A DNA stretch of 64,000 bases from assembly GCA_018402585.1 (NCBI GenBank), contig JAGYIO010000006.1:1-64000 (forward strand), written 5' to 3'. The notes below the pieces were generated by a model, which was not told where the DNA came from, ran no database searches, and saw nothing but the letters and a program-made list of their open reading frames with translations. This document shows, one piece after another, positions 9,513-16,275 of this stretch (within the stretch, counting starts at the first letter, position 1; every line of letters begins with the position of its first letter). The position numbers and the translations under genes were made by a program. The stretch comes from Chthoniobacterales bacterium. GTDB taxonomy: Bacteria; Verrucomicrobiota; Verrucomicrobiia; Chthoniobacterales; JACTMZ01.

Positions 9513-9637
9513 AATTGGGCGAACGGGGTAGGAAATGAGGGAAGGAACTCCCCCGTTTTGCGCGTTTATCAGGCTGTTTTGCCCCGTTCCCCCCTCGCCG
9601 AGGGTGGAGATAGCCCCAGCTTCATTCTCCCCGCTGG

Positions 9638-9889
9638 TCACCTCGGCACCTCCTTCTCGAAAATGGCCAACTCGCCCTCAGTGCGAACCCACCGAAACCC
9701 GCACTTGAGCAAATCCCGCACGACTGCCGTGTCGGCATCATCGCTCACGTAGGCGTCGGGATACTTGGGCTCGGCCGTCAGCGCCCGCACTGCCTCGACC
9801 GACACGCAGGCATACTCGTACCCGCGCCGGCGCGAGGCGAACACCTCGGCAAAGGCGCGGGCCAACTGGTAGGCGTCGCGTTCGTTCAT
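9638..9889 (-). CDS. Small hypothetical protein of the accessory module
   Basis: An 83-residue protein starting MNERDAYQLARAFAEVFASR and ending FEKEVPR. It is acidic to neutral with a predicted alpha/beta mix and has no signal peptide or membrane segment. The ATG overlaps the TGA stop of the upstream Cys-rich gene (ATGA at 9886-9889), so the two are translationally coupled. It is the last intact gene of the module before the junction with fucU. I do not recognise a family. Confidence 0.6.
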   Translation of the reverse strand: MNERDAYQLARAFAEVFASRRRGYEYACVSVEAVRALTAEPKYPDAYVSDDADTAVVRDLLKCGFRWVRTEGELAIFEKEVPR

Positions 9890-10197
9890 GGCCACGCCTC
9901 CTCGGCCGCCATCGCCTCCTCGCGAGCGCGGGCCTCCCAGTATTCGGCCTCGGCTTGGGCGATGGCATCCCACTTGTCCATCTCGCTGCGAAGGCTTTCC
10001 ACCTGCGCCGCGGTGCGAACAAGTCCGTGTCCGTGCTCTTGGTCGTAGCACTGCGGATCACCCTGGCATCCGCAGACCTTGCATTCGGCACAGATGCACC
10101 GATCCACATCCTTGCCGCATACGTCGCACGGCCTGTCTTCATCCCACGGCGTGCCACTGCACCCCGGCGGGTAACTCCATCCAAATATTCCGCTCAT
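9886..10197 (-). CDS. Small Cys-rich, probably zinc-binding protein
   Basis: A 103-residue protein with a dense cysteine cluster: CDVCGKDVDRCICAECKVCG followed by CQGDPQCYDQEHGHG. The CxxC spacing and flanking His suggest one or two structural zinc sites. The C-terminal half is a charged helix rich in Ala and Glu (AEAEYWEARAREEAMAAEEA). Similar short Cys-rich proteins occur in phage genomes, but the function is unknown. It starts 4 nt after the AAA+ gene stop and overlaps the next gene by ATGA, so it belongs to the same transcript. Confidence 0.65.
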   Translation of the reverse strand: MSGIFGWSYPPGCSGTPWDEDRPCDVCGKDVDRCICAECKVCGCQGDPQCYDQEHGHGLVRTAAQVESLRSEMDKWDAIAQAEAEYWEARAREEAMAAEEAWP

Positions 10198-10201
10198 GGT
10201 G

Positions 10202-11125
10202 CTAGTTCAGGCTGAGGTTGAGCTTCGAGTCGTCGCGGCCCGAGTGAACGCGCTTGGTCGATTGCACTTTGCGCACTTGGGCCATGAGCATTTCCTCGGT
10301 CACCCGCCAGTTCTGCGGATCGGGATCGATGGACGCGGCCTCGATCGCATTGAGACACACGTTGAGTAGGTCGCCGCCAGAAAGCCCGTGCGCTGCCATG
10401 GCAATGCCGCGCAGCGTCTGCGGCACGCGGTCGGCGTTGGGCAGATGGAGCCGCAGGATTTGCTCCCGCATGGCCGTGTCGGGCAGTCGGAACTCGATAT
10501 GTCGGGCGATGCGGCGAAGCATGGCCTCGTCGTAGTTGCCAAACAGGTTGGTCGTCATCACGACCACCTCCCCGAACCGATCCAGTTCCTGCATCAGCGT
10601 GTTGCGGTTCTGGTTGATCGAGGTCGAGCAGGATTCTCCGGTGGAGACGCGCTTGGATAAAAGCGAGTCGGCCTCATCGAAGAAGAGCACCGCATCGGCC
10701 TCCCTCGCCTGACGGAAAGCCAGCACGATGTGCTTGGCCGTGTCGCCGAGGTATTTGCTCACGATCGCGCTGTAGTCCACCTGATAGAGCGGCTTGCCCA
10801 GTTGGAGGGCGAGGCCCAGCGCGGCGCGCGTCTTCCCCGTCCCCGGCGGTCCGTAGAAGTTGAGGATGCAGCGGCCGCTCATCGGGCGGATCGTGCTCAG
10901 CTTCCACACCTCCTCCATCTGCTCGGCCATGGCCAGGCTACGGATGGCCGTGGCGATGTCGCCCCTGGCCTCCTCGTGGAGCACGAGCTTATCGAGTTCG
11001 TGCCGCGCTTCGGGCATTACCAGCAGCCCCACTTCAGGCGTCTGGCTTTGTCGCTCCCTTCGGCGCGGGTTGCGGTGGTCGTCTTGGGGCAACTGCTCGT
11101 CGCCCATCATTTCGTTGTCAGGCAT
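10202..11125 (-). CDS. AAA+ ATPase
   Basis: A 307-residue AAA+ protein. Walker A is GPPGTGKT at about residues 92-99 and Walker B is AVLFFDEADSLL at about 142-153. Then follow NTLMQELDRF, the sensor 1 strand VVVMTTNLF and an arginine-finger-like LRRIARHIEFRLPD. The C-terminal helical lid carries GLSGGDLLNVCLNAIEAA. The ATPase core resembles FtsH/CbbX/p97-type single-domain remodellers rather than clamp loaders. The N-terminal 70 residues hold no known domain. The start ATG overlaps the end of the upstream frame and is preceded by AGAAAGGAAA, with a conserved hairpin about 39 nt upstream. A role in remodelling a protein or DNA complex of the module is inferred. Confidence 0.85.
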   Translation of the reverse strand: MPDNEMMGDEQLPQDDHRNPRRRERQSQTPEVGLLVMPEARHELDKLVLHEEARGDIATAIRSLAMAEQMEEVWKLSTIRPMSGRCILNFYGPPGTGKTRAALGLALQLGKPLYQVDYSAIVSKYLGDTAKHIVLAFRQAREADAVLFFDEADSLLSKRVSTGESCSTSINQNRNTLMQELDRFGEVVVMTTNLFGNYDEAMLRRIARHIEFRLPDTAMREQILRLHLPNADRVPQTLRGIAMAAHGLSGGDLLNVCLNAIEAASIDPDPQNWRVTEEMLMAQVRKVQSTKRVHSGRDDSKLNLSLN

Positions 11126-11384
11126 GTCTCTGGTTTCCTTTCTCTTTGCGTTGGCGCGGCCCAGTGCTACGCGACTTGCGTATCTTGGGACGCGAAAAAT
11201 GCTCAGGCACGATCATGGCGGCGGTCGTCAGCTCCTGCGGGCGCAGCACACCGTGCGGCCAATACAGCGGCGTGATCACTCCGCGGTCGATGTTCCATTC
11301 CACGACCACATAGAGCGTGTCGTCGCCATCCCATTCGGGGGCAATGCGCACGCGGTCACCGGCTTGGTAGTTGGGTTCATTCAT
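11118..11384 (-). CDS. Small hypothetical protein, internal start behind leader copy A
   Basis: An ATG at 11384 directly follows a copy of the repeated leader (GAGAGGCCAAGGACT then ATG). It opens an 88-residue protein, MNEPNYQAGDRVRIAPEWDG and then YVVVEWNIDRGVITPLYW. The AGDRVRI..EW start suggests an SH3-like small beta barrel. The frame is open upstream into the transglutaminase-like gene, so this is either an internal second gene or the C-terminal part of a fusion. The last 25 codons (KIRKSRSTGPRQRKEKG) run through the hairpin repeat and are probably read-through. The leader and good ribosome site favour separate translation from 11384. Confidence 0.55.
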   Translation of the reverse strand: MNEPNYQAGDRVRIAPEWDGDDTLYVVVEWNIDRGVITPLYWPHGVLRPQELTTAAMIVPEHFSRPKIRKSRSTGPRQRKEKGNQRHA

Positions 11385-11858
11385 AGTCCTTGGCCTCTCG
11401 CAGTCAGCCGCGCTGAGTCCATCCGATTTTTTCACCATTTTTCGGCGGCCGTTCGGAGTGGGATGAAGTGAAGGAAAGGAAGGCCCCGAAAAGCCTCGTT
11501 TATCAGTCTTAGGAGATCGTTTTCCCCCGCTCGGGGTGGTGAGGGATGGCCGCTTTTCCCATGGCCCATAGTGGTGCGTTTCCAGCATCTGCCGCGTGGC
11601 CTCTTCGAATGCGTAGCGGGTCACCGGTTCACTGATTTCGCCCTGAGCGTAGTAGGCTGACTTCCTTGCGCAGACGAAACGTCCGTTGCTCGGATCAAGC
11701 ACCACATCGCCGATCTCCACCCAGGCATGCCCGTAGCGGATTCCGGCAATCGGTCCCTGCCCCGTCACCATGCCGTGGACGAGCACGATGCCCGGACACG
11801 ACCGGTGCGCATAGAGCAACTTGGCCGCAGCCTCGTAGCAATCGCCCGCGCCCGTCAT
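11118..11858 (-). CDS. Transglutaminase/papain-like Cys-His-Asp protein, open into next gene
   Basis: It starts MTGAGDCYEAAAKLLYAHRS at 11858, overlapping the stop of the upstream AAA+ gene by ATGA. The first 100 residues hold GDCYEAA, YGHAWVEIGDVVLDPSNGR and a Tyr-rich end LETHHYGPW. The Cys, His and Asp placement matches the transglutaminase-like/papain-like fold, whose members are peptidases, amidases or acyl transferases. No stop codon follows: the frame runs through low-complexity sequence and leader copy A into the small protein starting at 11384. The natural domain end is near HHYGPWE (about 11570). It lies in the same operon as a class II amidotransferase and below an amidoligase, so a peptide-bond chemistry role is plausible but inferred. 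Confidence 0.65.
   Translation of the reverse strand: MTGAGDCYEAAAKLLYAHRSCPGIVLVHGMVTGQGPIAGIRYGHAWVEIGDVVLDPSNGRFVCARKSAYYAQGEISEPVTRYAFEEATRQMLETHHYGPWEKRPSLTTPSGGKRSPKTDKRGFSGPSFPSLHPTPNGRRKMVKKSDGLSAADCERPRTMNEPNYQAGDRVRIAPEWDGDDTLYVVVEWNIDRGVITPLYWPHGVLRPQELTTAAMIVPEHFSRPKIRKSRSTGPRQRKEKGNQRHA
11164..11182 (-). promoter_or_regulatory. Hairpin leader element, copy 1 (before AAA+ gene)
   Basis: TACGCAAGTCGCGTAGCAC on the minus strand also occurs at 14117-14135. TACGC and GCGTA form a 5-bp stem around AAGTC. It lies 39 nt before the AAA+ start, and a purine-rich AGAAAGGAAA follows, as at the other copy. It may be an operator or an RNA hairpin near the ribosome site. Confidence 0.5.
11385..11445 (-). 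promoter_or_regulatory. Repeated leader, copy A
   Basis: On the minus strand the segment holds AAAAATGGTGAAAAAA, then GATGGACTCAGCGCGGCTGA, then CTGCGAGAGGCCAAGG just before ATG. The same order occurs before the genes starting at 15084, 16473 and 18648. Further upstream CTGATAAACGAGG at 11494-11506 is shared with the 16.6-kb copy. The GAGAGG/AAGG part is the ribosome site. Unlike the other copies this one lies inside an open frame. Confidence 0.6.
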
Positions 11859-12508
11859 GCCACGGCCCCCATGTCGTAGGCGCTTTCCAGATCGGCAAGG
11901 GCGGCCCGCACACATCCGCCGCAGCCCAGGGCAATTTCATGGGCAAGCGGCTTGGGCGCTTTCCACCGGCGAACCAGCCACGCGGCAATTTCATCGGAGT
12001 CGGGCGCGGCAATCTTCCAAGCTTGGAACCTCGTCTGGAACCGCTCGGTGAGCAGATCAAGCTGCAGGTTGCTCGTGCCGATAAACGCGCGGCCCGGACG
12101 CAGCTTGTCCAGATACGTGAGCAGCAGGTCTTGGCTTTCCTTGCTCGCGCGGTCGAGTTCATTGACCACGCGCACCTCGTAGCCGCCGAACAGGCCTTGG
12201 TAGGCGAGGCTGTCCATCCATCGCCGCACCGAGTCCAACGTGATTTCACGGCCGTTGAAATCCTCAATCGCGAGGGCCTGCTCATCGCACAAGGCCATGG
12301 CCACCATGTCCGCCACGCTCGTCTTGCCAACCCCCGGCGGCCCGTAGAGCAGCACCTTCATCGGCCCGCCGCCCAAGAGCCGCACGCGATGAGCTTTGGC
12401 AACCAATGCGGTCGCAACTTTGCGCGCATGCCCGATCAGGTCCTCCGGCTTACGCGGCCGGAACGAGGCGGGTGTGATTGTGTATCGTTTGGTTTTCATA
12501 GTCTTCAA
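11855..12508 (-). CDS. AAA+ ATPase, clamp-loader/RuvB-like
   Basis: A 217-residue AAA+ protein starting MKTMKTKRYTITPASFRPRK. The N-terminal FRPRKPEDLIGHARKV box is typical of clamp-loader and RuvB/RarA ATPases. Walker A is GPPGVGKT (about residues 56-63). The Walker B position reads VRVVNELDRAS, so the usual DE is replaced by NELD. The sensor strand is RAFIGTSN, followed by TERFQTRFQAW. It may still bind ATP, but hydrolysis may be altered. It overlaps the downstream transglutaminase-like gene by ATGA. With the RarA-C-like protein at 18052-18648 it could form a split RarA-type pair, which is inference. Confidence 0.8.
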   Translation of the reverse strand: MKTMKTKRYTITPASFRPRKPEDLIGHARKVATALVAKAHRVRLLGGGPMKVLLYGPPGVGKTSVADMVAMALCDEQALAIEDFNGREITLDSVRRWMDSLAYQGLFGGYEVRVVNELDRASKESQDLLLTYLDKLRPGRAFIGTSNLQLDLLTERFQTRFQAWKIAAPDSDEIAAWLVRRWKAPKPLAHEIALGCGGCVRAALADLESAYDMGAVA

Positions 12509-12644
12509 TCTTGGTGAGTTCGGCGGCCACTGACTGGGCGCCCTTGCGGTAAACGGTGACGGCGATAAGTTCCGCCCCGCGCCACACGGCCCAATAGCGC
12601 GTCGTGCGGTAGCGGCTGATGTGAATGAAGGGGTGCGCGGTCAT
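12450..12644 (-). CDS. Small phage-like conserved protein
   Basis: A 64-residue protein: MTAHPFIHISRYRTTRYWAV followed by WRGAELIAVTVYRKGAQSVA. Short proteins with a YRTTR.WAV..G.EL..VTVY core are found in phages and plasmids, with no known function. The ATG overlaps the stop of the upstream gene by ATGA. The last 20 codons overlap the start of the AAA+ gene in another frame, which suggests coupled translation. Confidence 0.6.
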   Translation of the reverse strand: MTAHPFIHISRYRTTRYWAVWRGAELIAVTVYRKGAQSVAAELTKIEDYENQTIHNHTRLVPAA

Positions 12645-12841
12645 CGGGCGTCCTCCGGTGTGGAGGGCTCGCGATCTTCCCATCCGCGCGCGGCCTTCTG
12701 CGCTTGCCGGTAGTCGGCAAAACTCCGACCGATCCAGCATTCGAAGCCGCCGCGCTCGTCGCGGCCCCCGCGCACCACGGTCCAGCCGTGTCCGGGCGCC
12801 GGCACAACCTCAGGAGCGTAGAACGTGTTCATTTGCTCCAC
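12641..12841 (-). CDS. Small hypothetical protein of the accessory operon
   Basis: A 66-residue protein with MEQMNTFYAPEVVPAPGHGW and then FECWIGRSFADYRQAQKAAR. The start could be the ATG at 12841 or, better spaced from the upstream stop, the ATG at 12832 (MNTFYAPEVV). It overlaps the genes on both sides. No family is recognised. Confidence 0.55.
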   Translation of the reverse strand: MEQMNTFYAPEVVPAPGHGWTVVRGGRDERGGFECWIGRSFADYRQAQKAARGWEDREPSTPEDAR

Positions 12842-13422
12842 CCCTCCCTGCGGATGCGGGCCTTGAGCGTGTTGATCGGCACATCGAAGTTGGCCGCGGT
12901 CTGCTTGATGCTCTTGGTCTTCGCGTAATGCCGCCGGATGGCCTTCCAGTCCGGCCCGAGGATGGCACGAAGCCGCGCTGGAATGGCCCGTGGGGGCTCA
13001 CGCCGCTCCGCCTTGGATGGTGGGGATGCCCCAAGCGTCGCGGTGGGATCGAAGCGCTGGGGAAGCTTGCTCCCCTCCTCGTCCGTGATCGCTTCCCCCG
13101 CATTGCCCTTGCGGCCCTCGAGCGCGGTCAGGCGGTTCTTGATCGCGGCAAGCTCCTGCTTAACCGCCGCCTCGGCTGCCTCCCGCATGAGCTTGGCCGG
13201 ATCAATCCGTCCATTGCCCACAGACACCCGCGCCATCTTGGCCGTCACGATTTCCTCGATCAGCGCGGCGGGGATTTCCGTGATCGCGTAGACCAGACCG
13301 GTCAGGCTTTCGAGTCGAAGACCACGCTTCATGACCTCCCTCGCCTCGCGGGGGCTTGCCGCCTCCACGCGCTGGTCGAACACGATGCGATCGCCCTGGC
13401 TGGCCACAATCTTGAACGTCAT
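12829..13422 (-). CDS. DNA-binding protein with C-terminal HTH
   Basis: A 197-residue protein. The N-terminal half (MTFKIVASQGDRIVFDQRVE, then EIPAALIEEIVTAKMARV) is helical and charged, with a short coiled-coil-like segment AAVKQELAAIKNRLTALEG. The C-terminal 45 residues read WKAIRRHYAKTKSIKQTAAN then FDVPINTLKARIRREGW. This is a helix-turn-helix of the kind in phage terminase small subunits and Fis-like activators. It overlaps the amidotransferase stop by ATGA. It is a candidate regulator of the repeated leaders, but nothing in the sequence shows that directly. Confidence 0.65.
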   Translation of the reverse strand: MTFKIVASQGDRIVFDQRVEAASPREAREVMKRGLRLESLTGLVYAITEIPAALIEEIVTAKMARVSVGNGRIDPAKLMREAAEAAVKQELAAIKNRLTALEGRKGNAGEAITDEEGSKLPQRFDPTATLGASPPSKAERREPPRAIPARLRAILGPDWKAIRRHYAKTKSIKQTAANFDVPINTLKARIRREGWSK

Positions 13423-14081
13423 GACGCCACCTCCTCGTCATCGGCGTCCGAGCCGGCGGTCCACAGAGCGAGTTGCTCGCCCGCATCGGCCGTGTCACCG
13501 CTCCAACGCACACGGCGCTCGGCGCGTTCCATTTCGTAGACAAAGCCCAAGTTGGACACACGCATGCCGCCCCACGTGCGCCAGTCGCCGTAGAGCTTGG
13601 TCGACTTTGCCGAGTAGAGCACGAACCGCCCCTCGATGTGCTCGAGCACGGAGTTGTCGCGCAGGTGATCAACCAGCAGGGCAATCACCCGGCTGTCGCT
13701 CATCGGCCCACCCACCTTGCGCTTCTGCTTGGCCTCCACAAATTCCAGCGCGCTCTTGTGCCCCGACCACGTGCCGTTGTGGAAAAGGAGCCGAGCCGCC
13801 TTCCCCTCCAGCTTGGTCGAAGACACACGGTCCACAGGGAACGGATGGCAGAGCTGCGGTTGAACACCGCCCACGCTGGCCCACCGGAAGTGGATCACCA
13901 GTTCACCGTCGAGTTTACCGATCAGTTGGCCGACCTCCTCCGGACCGAGGTTCTTCTGCCAATGCACTTTGTCGCCACGGCGCCAGCCCACGCCAGCACC
14001 GTGCGGGTTGGCCGCGTGACAGGCACGCAGCACGTCAATATCCGGCCGAACCTTCGGCGGGCATACAAGGATCACACACAT
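13419..14081 (-). CDS. Class II (Ntn-type) glutamine amidotransferase-like protein
   Basis: A 220-residue protein with Cys at position 2 (MCVILVCPPKV), the usual N-terminal nucleophile of class II glutamine amidotransferases after Met removal. NPHGAGVGWRRGD, VIHFRWASVGGV, HPFPV and LLFHNGTWSGH follow in the order seen in that fold. No synthetase domain is attached, so it would supply ammonia or act as an amidase/peptidase with a partner. The amidoligase gene lies directly upstream (65-nt gap). A hairpin leader copy lies 36 nt before the ATG, with GAAAGGAAAAGAAG as ribosome site. The pairing of an Ntn amidotransferase with an amidoligase is known from comparative genomics of peptide-modification systems. 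Confidence 0.8.
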   Translation of the reverse strand: MCVILVCPPKVRPDIDVLRACHAANPHGAGVGWRRGDKVHWQKNLGPEEVGQLIGKLDGELVIHFRWASVGGVQPQLCHPFPVDRVSSTKLEGKAARLLFHNGTWSGHKSALEFVEAKQKRKVGGPMSDSRVIALLVDHLRDNSVLEHIEGRFVLYSAKSTKLYGDWRTWGGMRVSNLGFVYEMERAERRVRWSGDTADAGEQLALWTAGSDADDEEVAS

Positions 14082-14116
14082 ATCGCTTCTTTTCCTTTCT
14101 TAGTTGTTGGTTGGTT

Positions 14117-14137
14117 GTGCTACGCGACTTGCGTAGC
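14117..14137 (-). promoter_or_regulatory. Hairpin leader element, copy 2 (before amidotransferase gene)
   Basis: GCTACGCAAGTCGCGTAGC is a perfect 7-bp inverted repeat around AAGTC on the minus strand. It lies between the amidoligase stop and the amidotransferase start, 36 nt from the ATG. The copy at 11164-11182 has the same loop and almost the same spacing. A stem this short without a T run is unlikely to be a terminator; an operator or translational hairpin fits better. Confidence 0.55.
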
Positions 14138-14145
14138 TTGAGGGC

Positions 14146-15084
14146 TTAAAGTGGCGCATGGGGGTAGCGGAGATCGAACTGGCGGCAGAGGCGCAGGGCC
14201 TCCTTGCGGTATTGGCGGAACTCCGTGTGCAGGCAGCCGAAGAGGCCGAGGGCGCAGTCGCGCTTGCTGCCGGTCCATCCGAGGTAGTCCCACAGGAACT
14301 TGACCGCATCGGCCGCCGTGCGCGTGCGGGCCTCCTGCACCTTGTTCTTTTTGAAGGCCCCGAGGCACTCCACCTCAGCCGCGCGGCGGCAGAGCCCGAT
14401 CGCCGTGGCCACGTGGTGCTGCACCTTGGCCACGCTGGTCGTTCCGGCAAAGGCACGGAATTCGACCAGTCCGTGGCTGAAGAGCTTGCGGAAGTTGATC
14501 ATGCCGCGACCACAGGCAATGGCGGCCGATTCCTTGATCCGCAGCTCGGGATGCCGCTCCATCGTCTTGACCAAGTTGGCCACGTCGGCGGCAAACGTGT
14601 GGCTGTAGCTATTGACGTGCCGGCCGGCGCCGGTCTGGCCGTAGATTGAGCGCGCGTGCCACTGGGCAATGTGGGCAAGTTTGCGGGCGAACTCGCCGCG
14701 CTTGGCATGGTCGCTTGAGCCAATGATCGAATCCACGCTCACCGTGACATGGCAGCCGCAGCTGTCATTGACCGTGGCGCCGATCGTGATGGTGAATTCC
14801 ACGAACTCGCAGAGCGCGGCCACGCCCGCCTCCCCGTGCAAGATCGGGGAGACGAATTCACAGGCCACGCCACTGCCGCGGATCGAGCCGTCGTGCTCGG
14901 CCCGCCATGCGTTGCGGTTGAACTTGGGCGCGGTCACAACCGTGCCATCCGACTTACGCAACCCACCGGTGACTTGAATGCCACGGTGGTAGTTGCCCAC
15001 TTGAACCCCGCATCCGGCGGGGATGACTGTTTCCAGCTCCACTCCGAAGAGCACGCTGGCGGCTTTGGTATCCGGCTTTTTCAT
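14146..15084 (-). CDS. Amidoligase_2-family COOH-NH2 ligase
   Basis: A 312-residue protein starting MKKPDTKAASVLFGVELETV. The motif series is that of the Amidoligase_2 family, a glutamine-synthetase-like ATP-dependent ligase fold: metal-binding FGVELE at about residues 13-18, AWRAEHDGSIRG, CEFVSPILHGEAG, NDSCGCHVTVSVD and, later, GLVEFRAFAGTT. Such enzymes join a carboxyl and an amino group to form amide or peptide bonds on small molecules, peptides or proteins. The start follows leader copy B with CAAGGGGGTT before ATG. The next gene downstream is a class II glutamine amidotransferase. Substrates are unknown. Confidence 0.8.
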   Translation of the reverse strand: MKKPDTKAASVLFGVELETVIPAGCGVQVGNYHRGIQVTGGLRKSDGTVVTAPKFNRNAWRAEHDGSIRGSGVACEFVSPILHGEAGVAALCEFVEFTITIGATVNDSCGCHVTVSVDSIIGSSDHAKRGEFARKLAHIAQWHARSIYGQTGAGRHVNSYSHTFAADVANLVKTMERHPELRIKESAAIACGRGMINFRKLFSHGLVEFRAFAGTTSVAKVQHHVATAIGLCRRAAEVECLGAFKKNKVQEARTRTAADAVKFLWDYLGWTGSKRDCALGLFGCLHTEFRQYRKEALRLCRQFDLRYPHAPL

Positions 15085-15195
15085 AACCCCCTTGTCCTCT
15101 CGCAGGCAGCCGCACTGAGTCCATCAGTTTTGATCACCATATTTTTGCTCCATTTGGCTCTCGCCCAACGAGTTGGCATGGTTTTTGACACGGCC
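15085..15195 (-). promoter_or_regulatory. Repeated leader, copy B
   Basis: The part near the amidoligase start holds ATGGTGATCAAAACTGATGG, then ACTCAGTGCGGCTGCCTGCG, then AGAGGACAAGGGGGTT before ATG. The upstream part shares AAAACCATGCCAAC with copy C, so B and C are alike over about 115 nt. The segment fills the gap between the DNA ligase stop and the amidoligase start and probably holds the promoter and ribosome site. Confidence 0.6.
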
Positions 15196-15201
15196 CGTTT
15201 T

Positions 15202-16089
15202 TTAGAGATCCCAGGCTTCTCGGAAGCCCAGAAACTTCGGGAATCGGGGCGCTTCCTTGGCACCGCTCGGTTGGTGGCTGAACTTCACCAAACGTCCGAT
15301 CAGCGCCTCCTTCTTGAGCCACAGGCTCACCCGGTCGATGCCCCCGAGCACGTGGTTGTAACCGAGCCGGAATTCCACGCCCGTATCGAGCGCTCGGACA
15401 ATGAATCCGCCGAGTTCTCCACGGCCTACCATCCCTGCTTTGGAGAGGCTGCGCTTCGTCCGACCGAACGCATCACGCTCGGCCTCGTTCTGGTTGCTCA
15501 TGCCCTCGTAGGGCTCAAGCACCTCAGCCTCGGCATCGGCGAATCGCTTGATCTTGAGCAGCCAGCCTTCGCGCTCGGTCGATCGGCCGCACTTATACGG
15601 CCCCGCCGGATCACGGACCATCACGCCCTCGTAGCCGGCGGCCACGCACTTATCCTCGTAGGCCGCAAGCTCATCGGCGTTGTTGATCTCGACCGGCAGA
15701 ACCTTCTCCACGTGCTCCCACTGGGGCAACCGCTCCAACTCCCGCACGCGGCAGGCATACGGCACGTCGATGCCCTCGCTCACGTAATCGAACACGTGGA
15801 ACACGAAGTCCGGCTCACCGCTCTCGCGCCCGATCGCACTCGTGGTCGCGTTGAACGTGCCGCCGCGCAGCATCAGCTCGCCGTCCAAGCCATCGGGCAA
15901 GTTCGCCTCGATCCATTCGCGGGCAAACGTGTTGCTGATCGGCTTGAACGAGCGCGTCAGCGCTTGGCCTGCGATCTTCAAACACCGGATGCCATCCAGC
16001 TTCGGCGTGGCCAAGACTGGAAAGCTTAAGGCTTCGGGTACGTCGCACTTGCCGGCCAGCATCGGCTTCTTAATGGCGGAGGCGCTCAT
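15202..16089 (-). CDS. ATP-dependent DNA ligase, phage type
   Basis: A 295-residue ligase starting MSASAIKKPMLAGKCDVPEA. Motif I is PVLATPKLDGIR, with the adenylated Lys near residue 30. Motif III is the VFHVFDYV region, motif IV EGVMVRDP and motif V WLLKIKRFADAE. A C-terminal OB-type domain follows (LGGFIVRALDTGVEFRLGYN). The size and lack of extra domains fit T7-like phage ligases that seal nicks during replication or repair. It overlaps the upstream small gene by ATGA. It supports a phage or plasmid origin of the module. Confidence 0.88.
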   Translation of the reverse strand: MSASAIKKPMLAGKCDVPEALSFPVLATPKLDGIRCLKIAGQALTRSFKPISNTFAREWIEANLPDGLDGELMLRGGTFNATTSAIGRESGEPDFVFHVFDYVSEGIDVPYACRVRELERLPQWEHVEKVLPVEINNADELAAYEDKCVAAGYEGVMVRDPAGPYKCGRSTEREGWLLKIKRFADAEAEVLEPYEGMSNQNEAERDAFGRTKRSLSKAGMVGRGELGGFIVRALDTGVEFRLGYNHVLGGIDRVSLWLKKEALIGRLVKFSHQPSGAKEAPRFPKFLGFREAWDL

Positions 16090-16274
16090 TGTGTCACCTC
16101 CTCGCCAACACTTTTACCCTCGGACTCCGCAAACGCCCGGATCGCCTCGATGTGCTCGAGGATCATCTTGGCTTTGCCCAGTCCGAACTGGAACGGCCAC
16201 CGCGATCCCGCATTAAGCACGATCAGTGGCTGCCCCTTGTATTCCGACACAACGGCGGGTTGATTCGCGTTCAT
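16086..16274 (-). CDS. Small hypothetical protein
   Basis: A 62-residue protein: MNANQPAVVSEYKGQPLIVL, then FQFGLGKAKMILEHIEAIRA. It looks like a small beta sheet followed by a helix. It sits between the 65-residue gene and the DNA ligase, with an ATGA overlap to the ligase. Proteins of this form (EYKG.P.I.L....FGLGKAKMILEHIEAI) occur in phage operons; the function is unknown. Confidence 0.6.
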   Translation of the reverse strand: MNANQPAVVSEYKGQPLIVLNAGSRWPFQFGLGKAKMILEHIEAIRAFAESEGKSVGEEVTQ

Positions 16275-16275
16275 G

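Noticed and set aside
11385-11425. A short upstream peptide (MDSARLTARGQGL) in leader copy A
   Set aside because: The stop overlaps the next ATG neatly in copy A, but in copies B, C and D the same ATG opens frames that do not end there. A conserved leader peptide is not supported.
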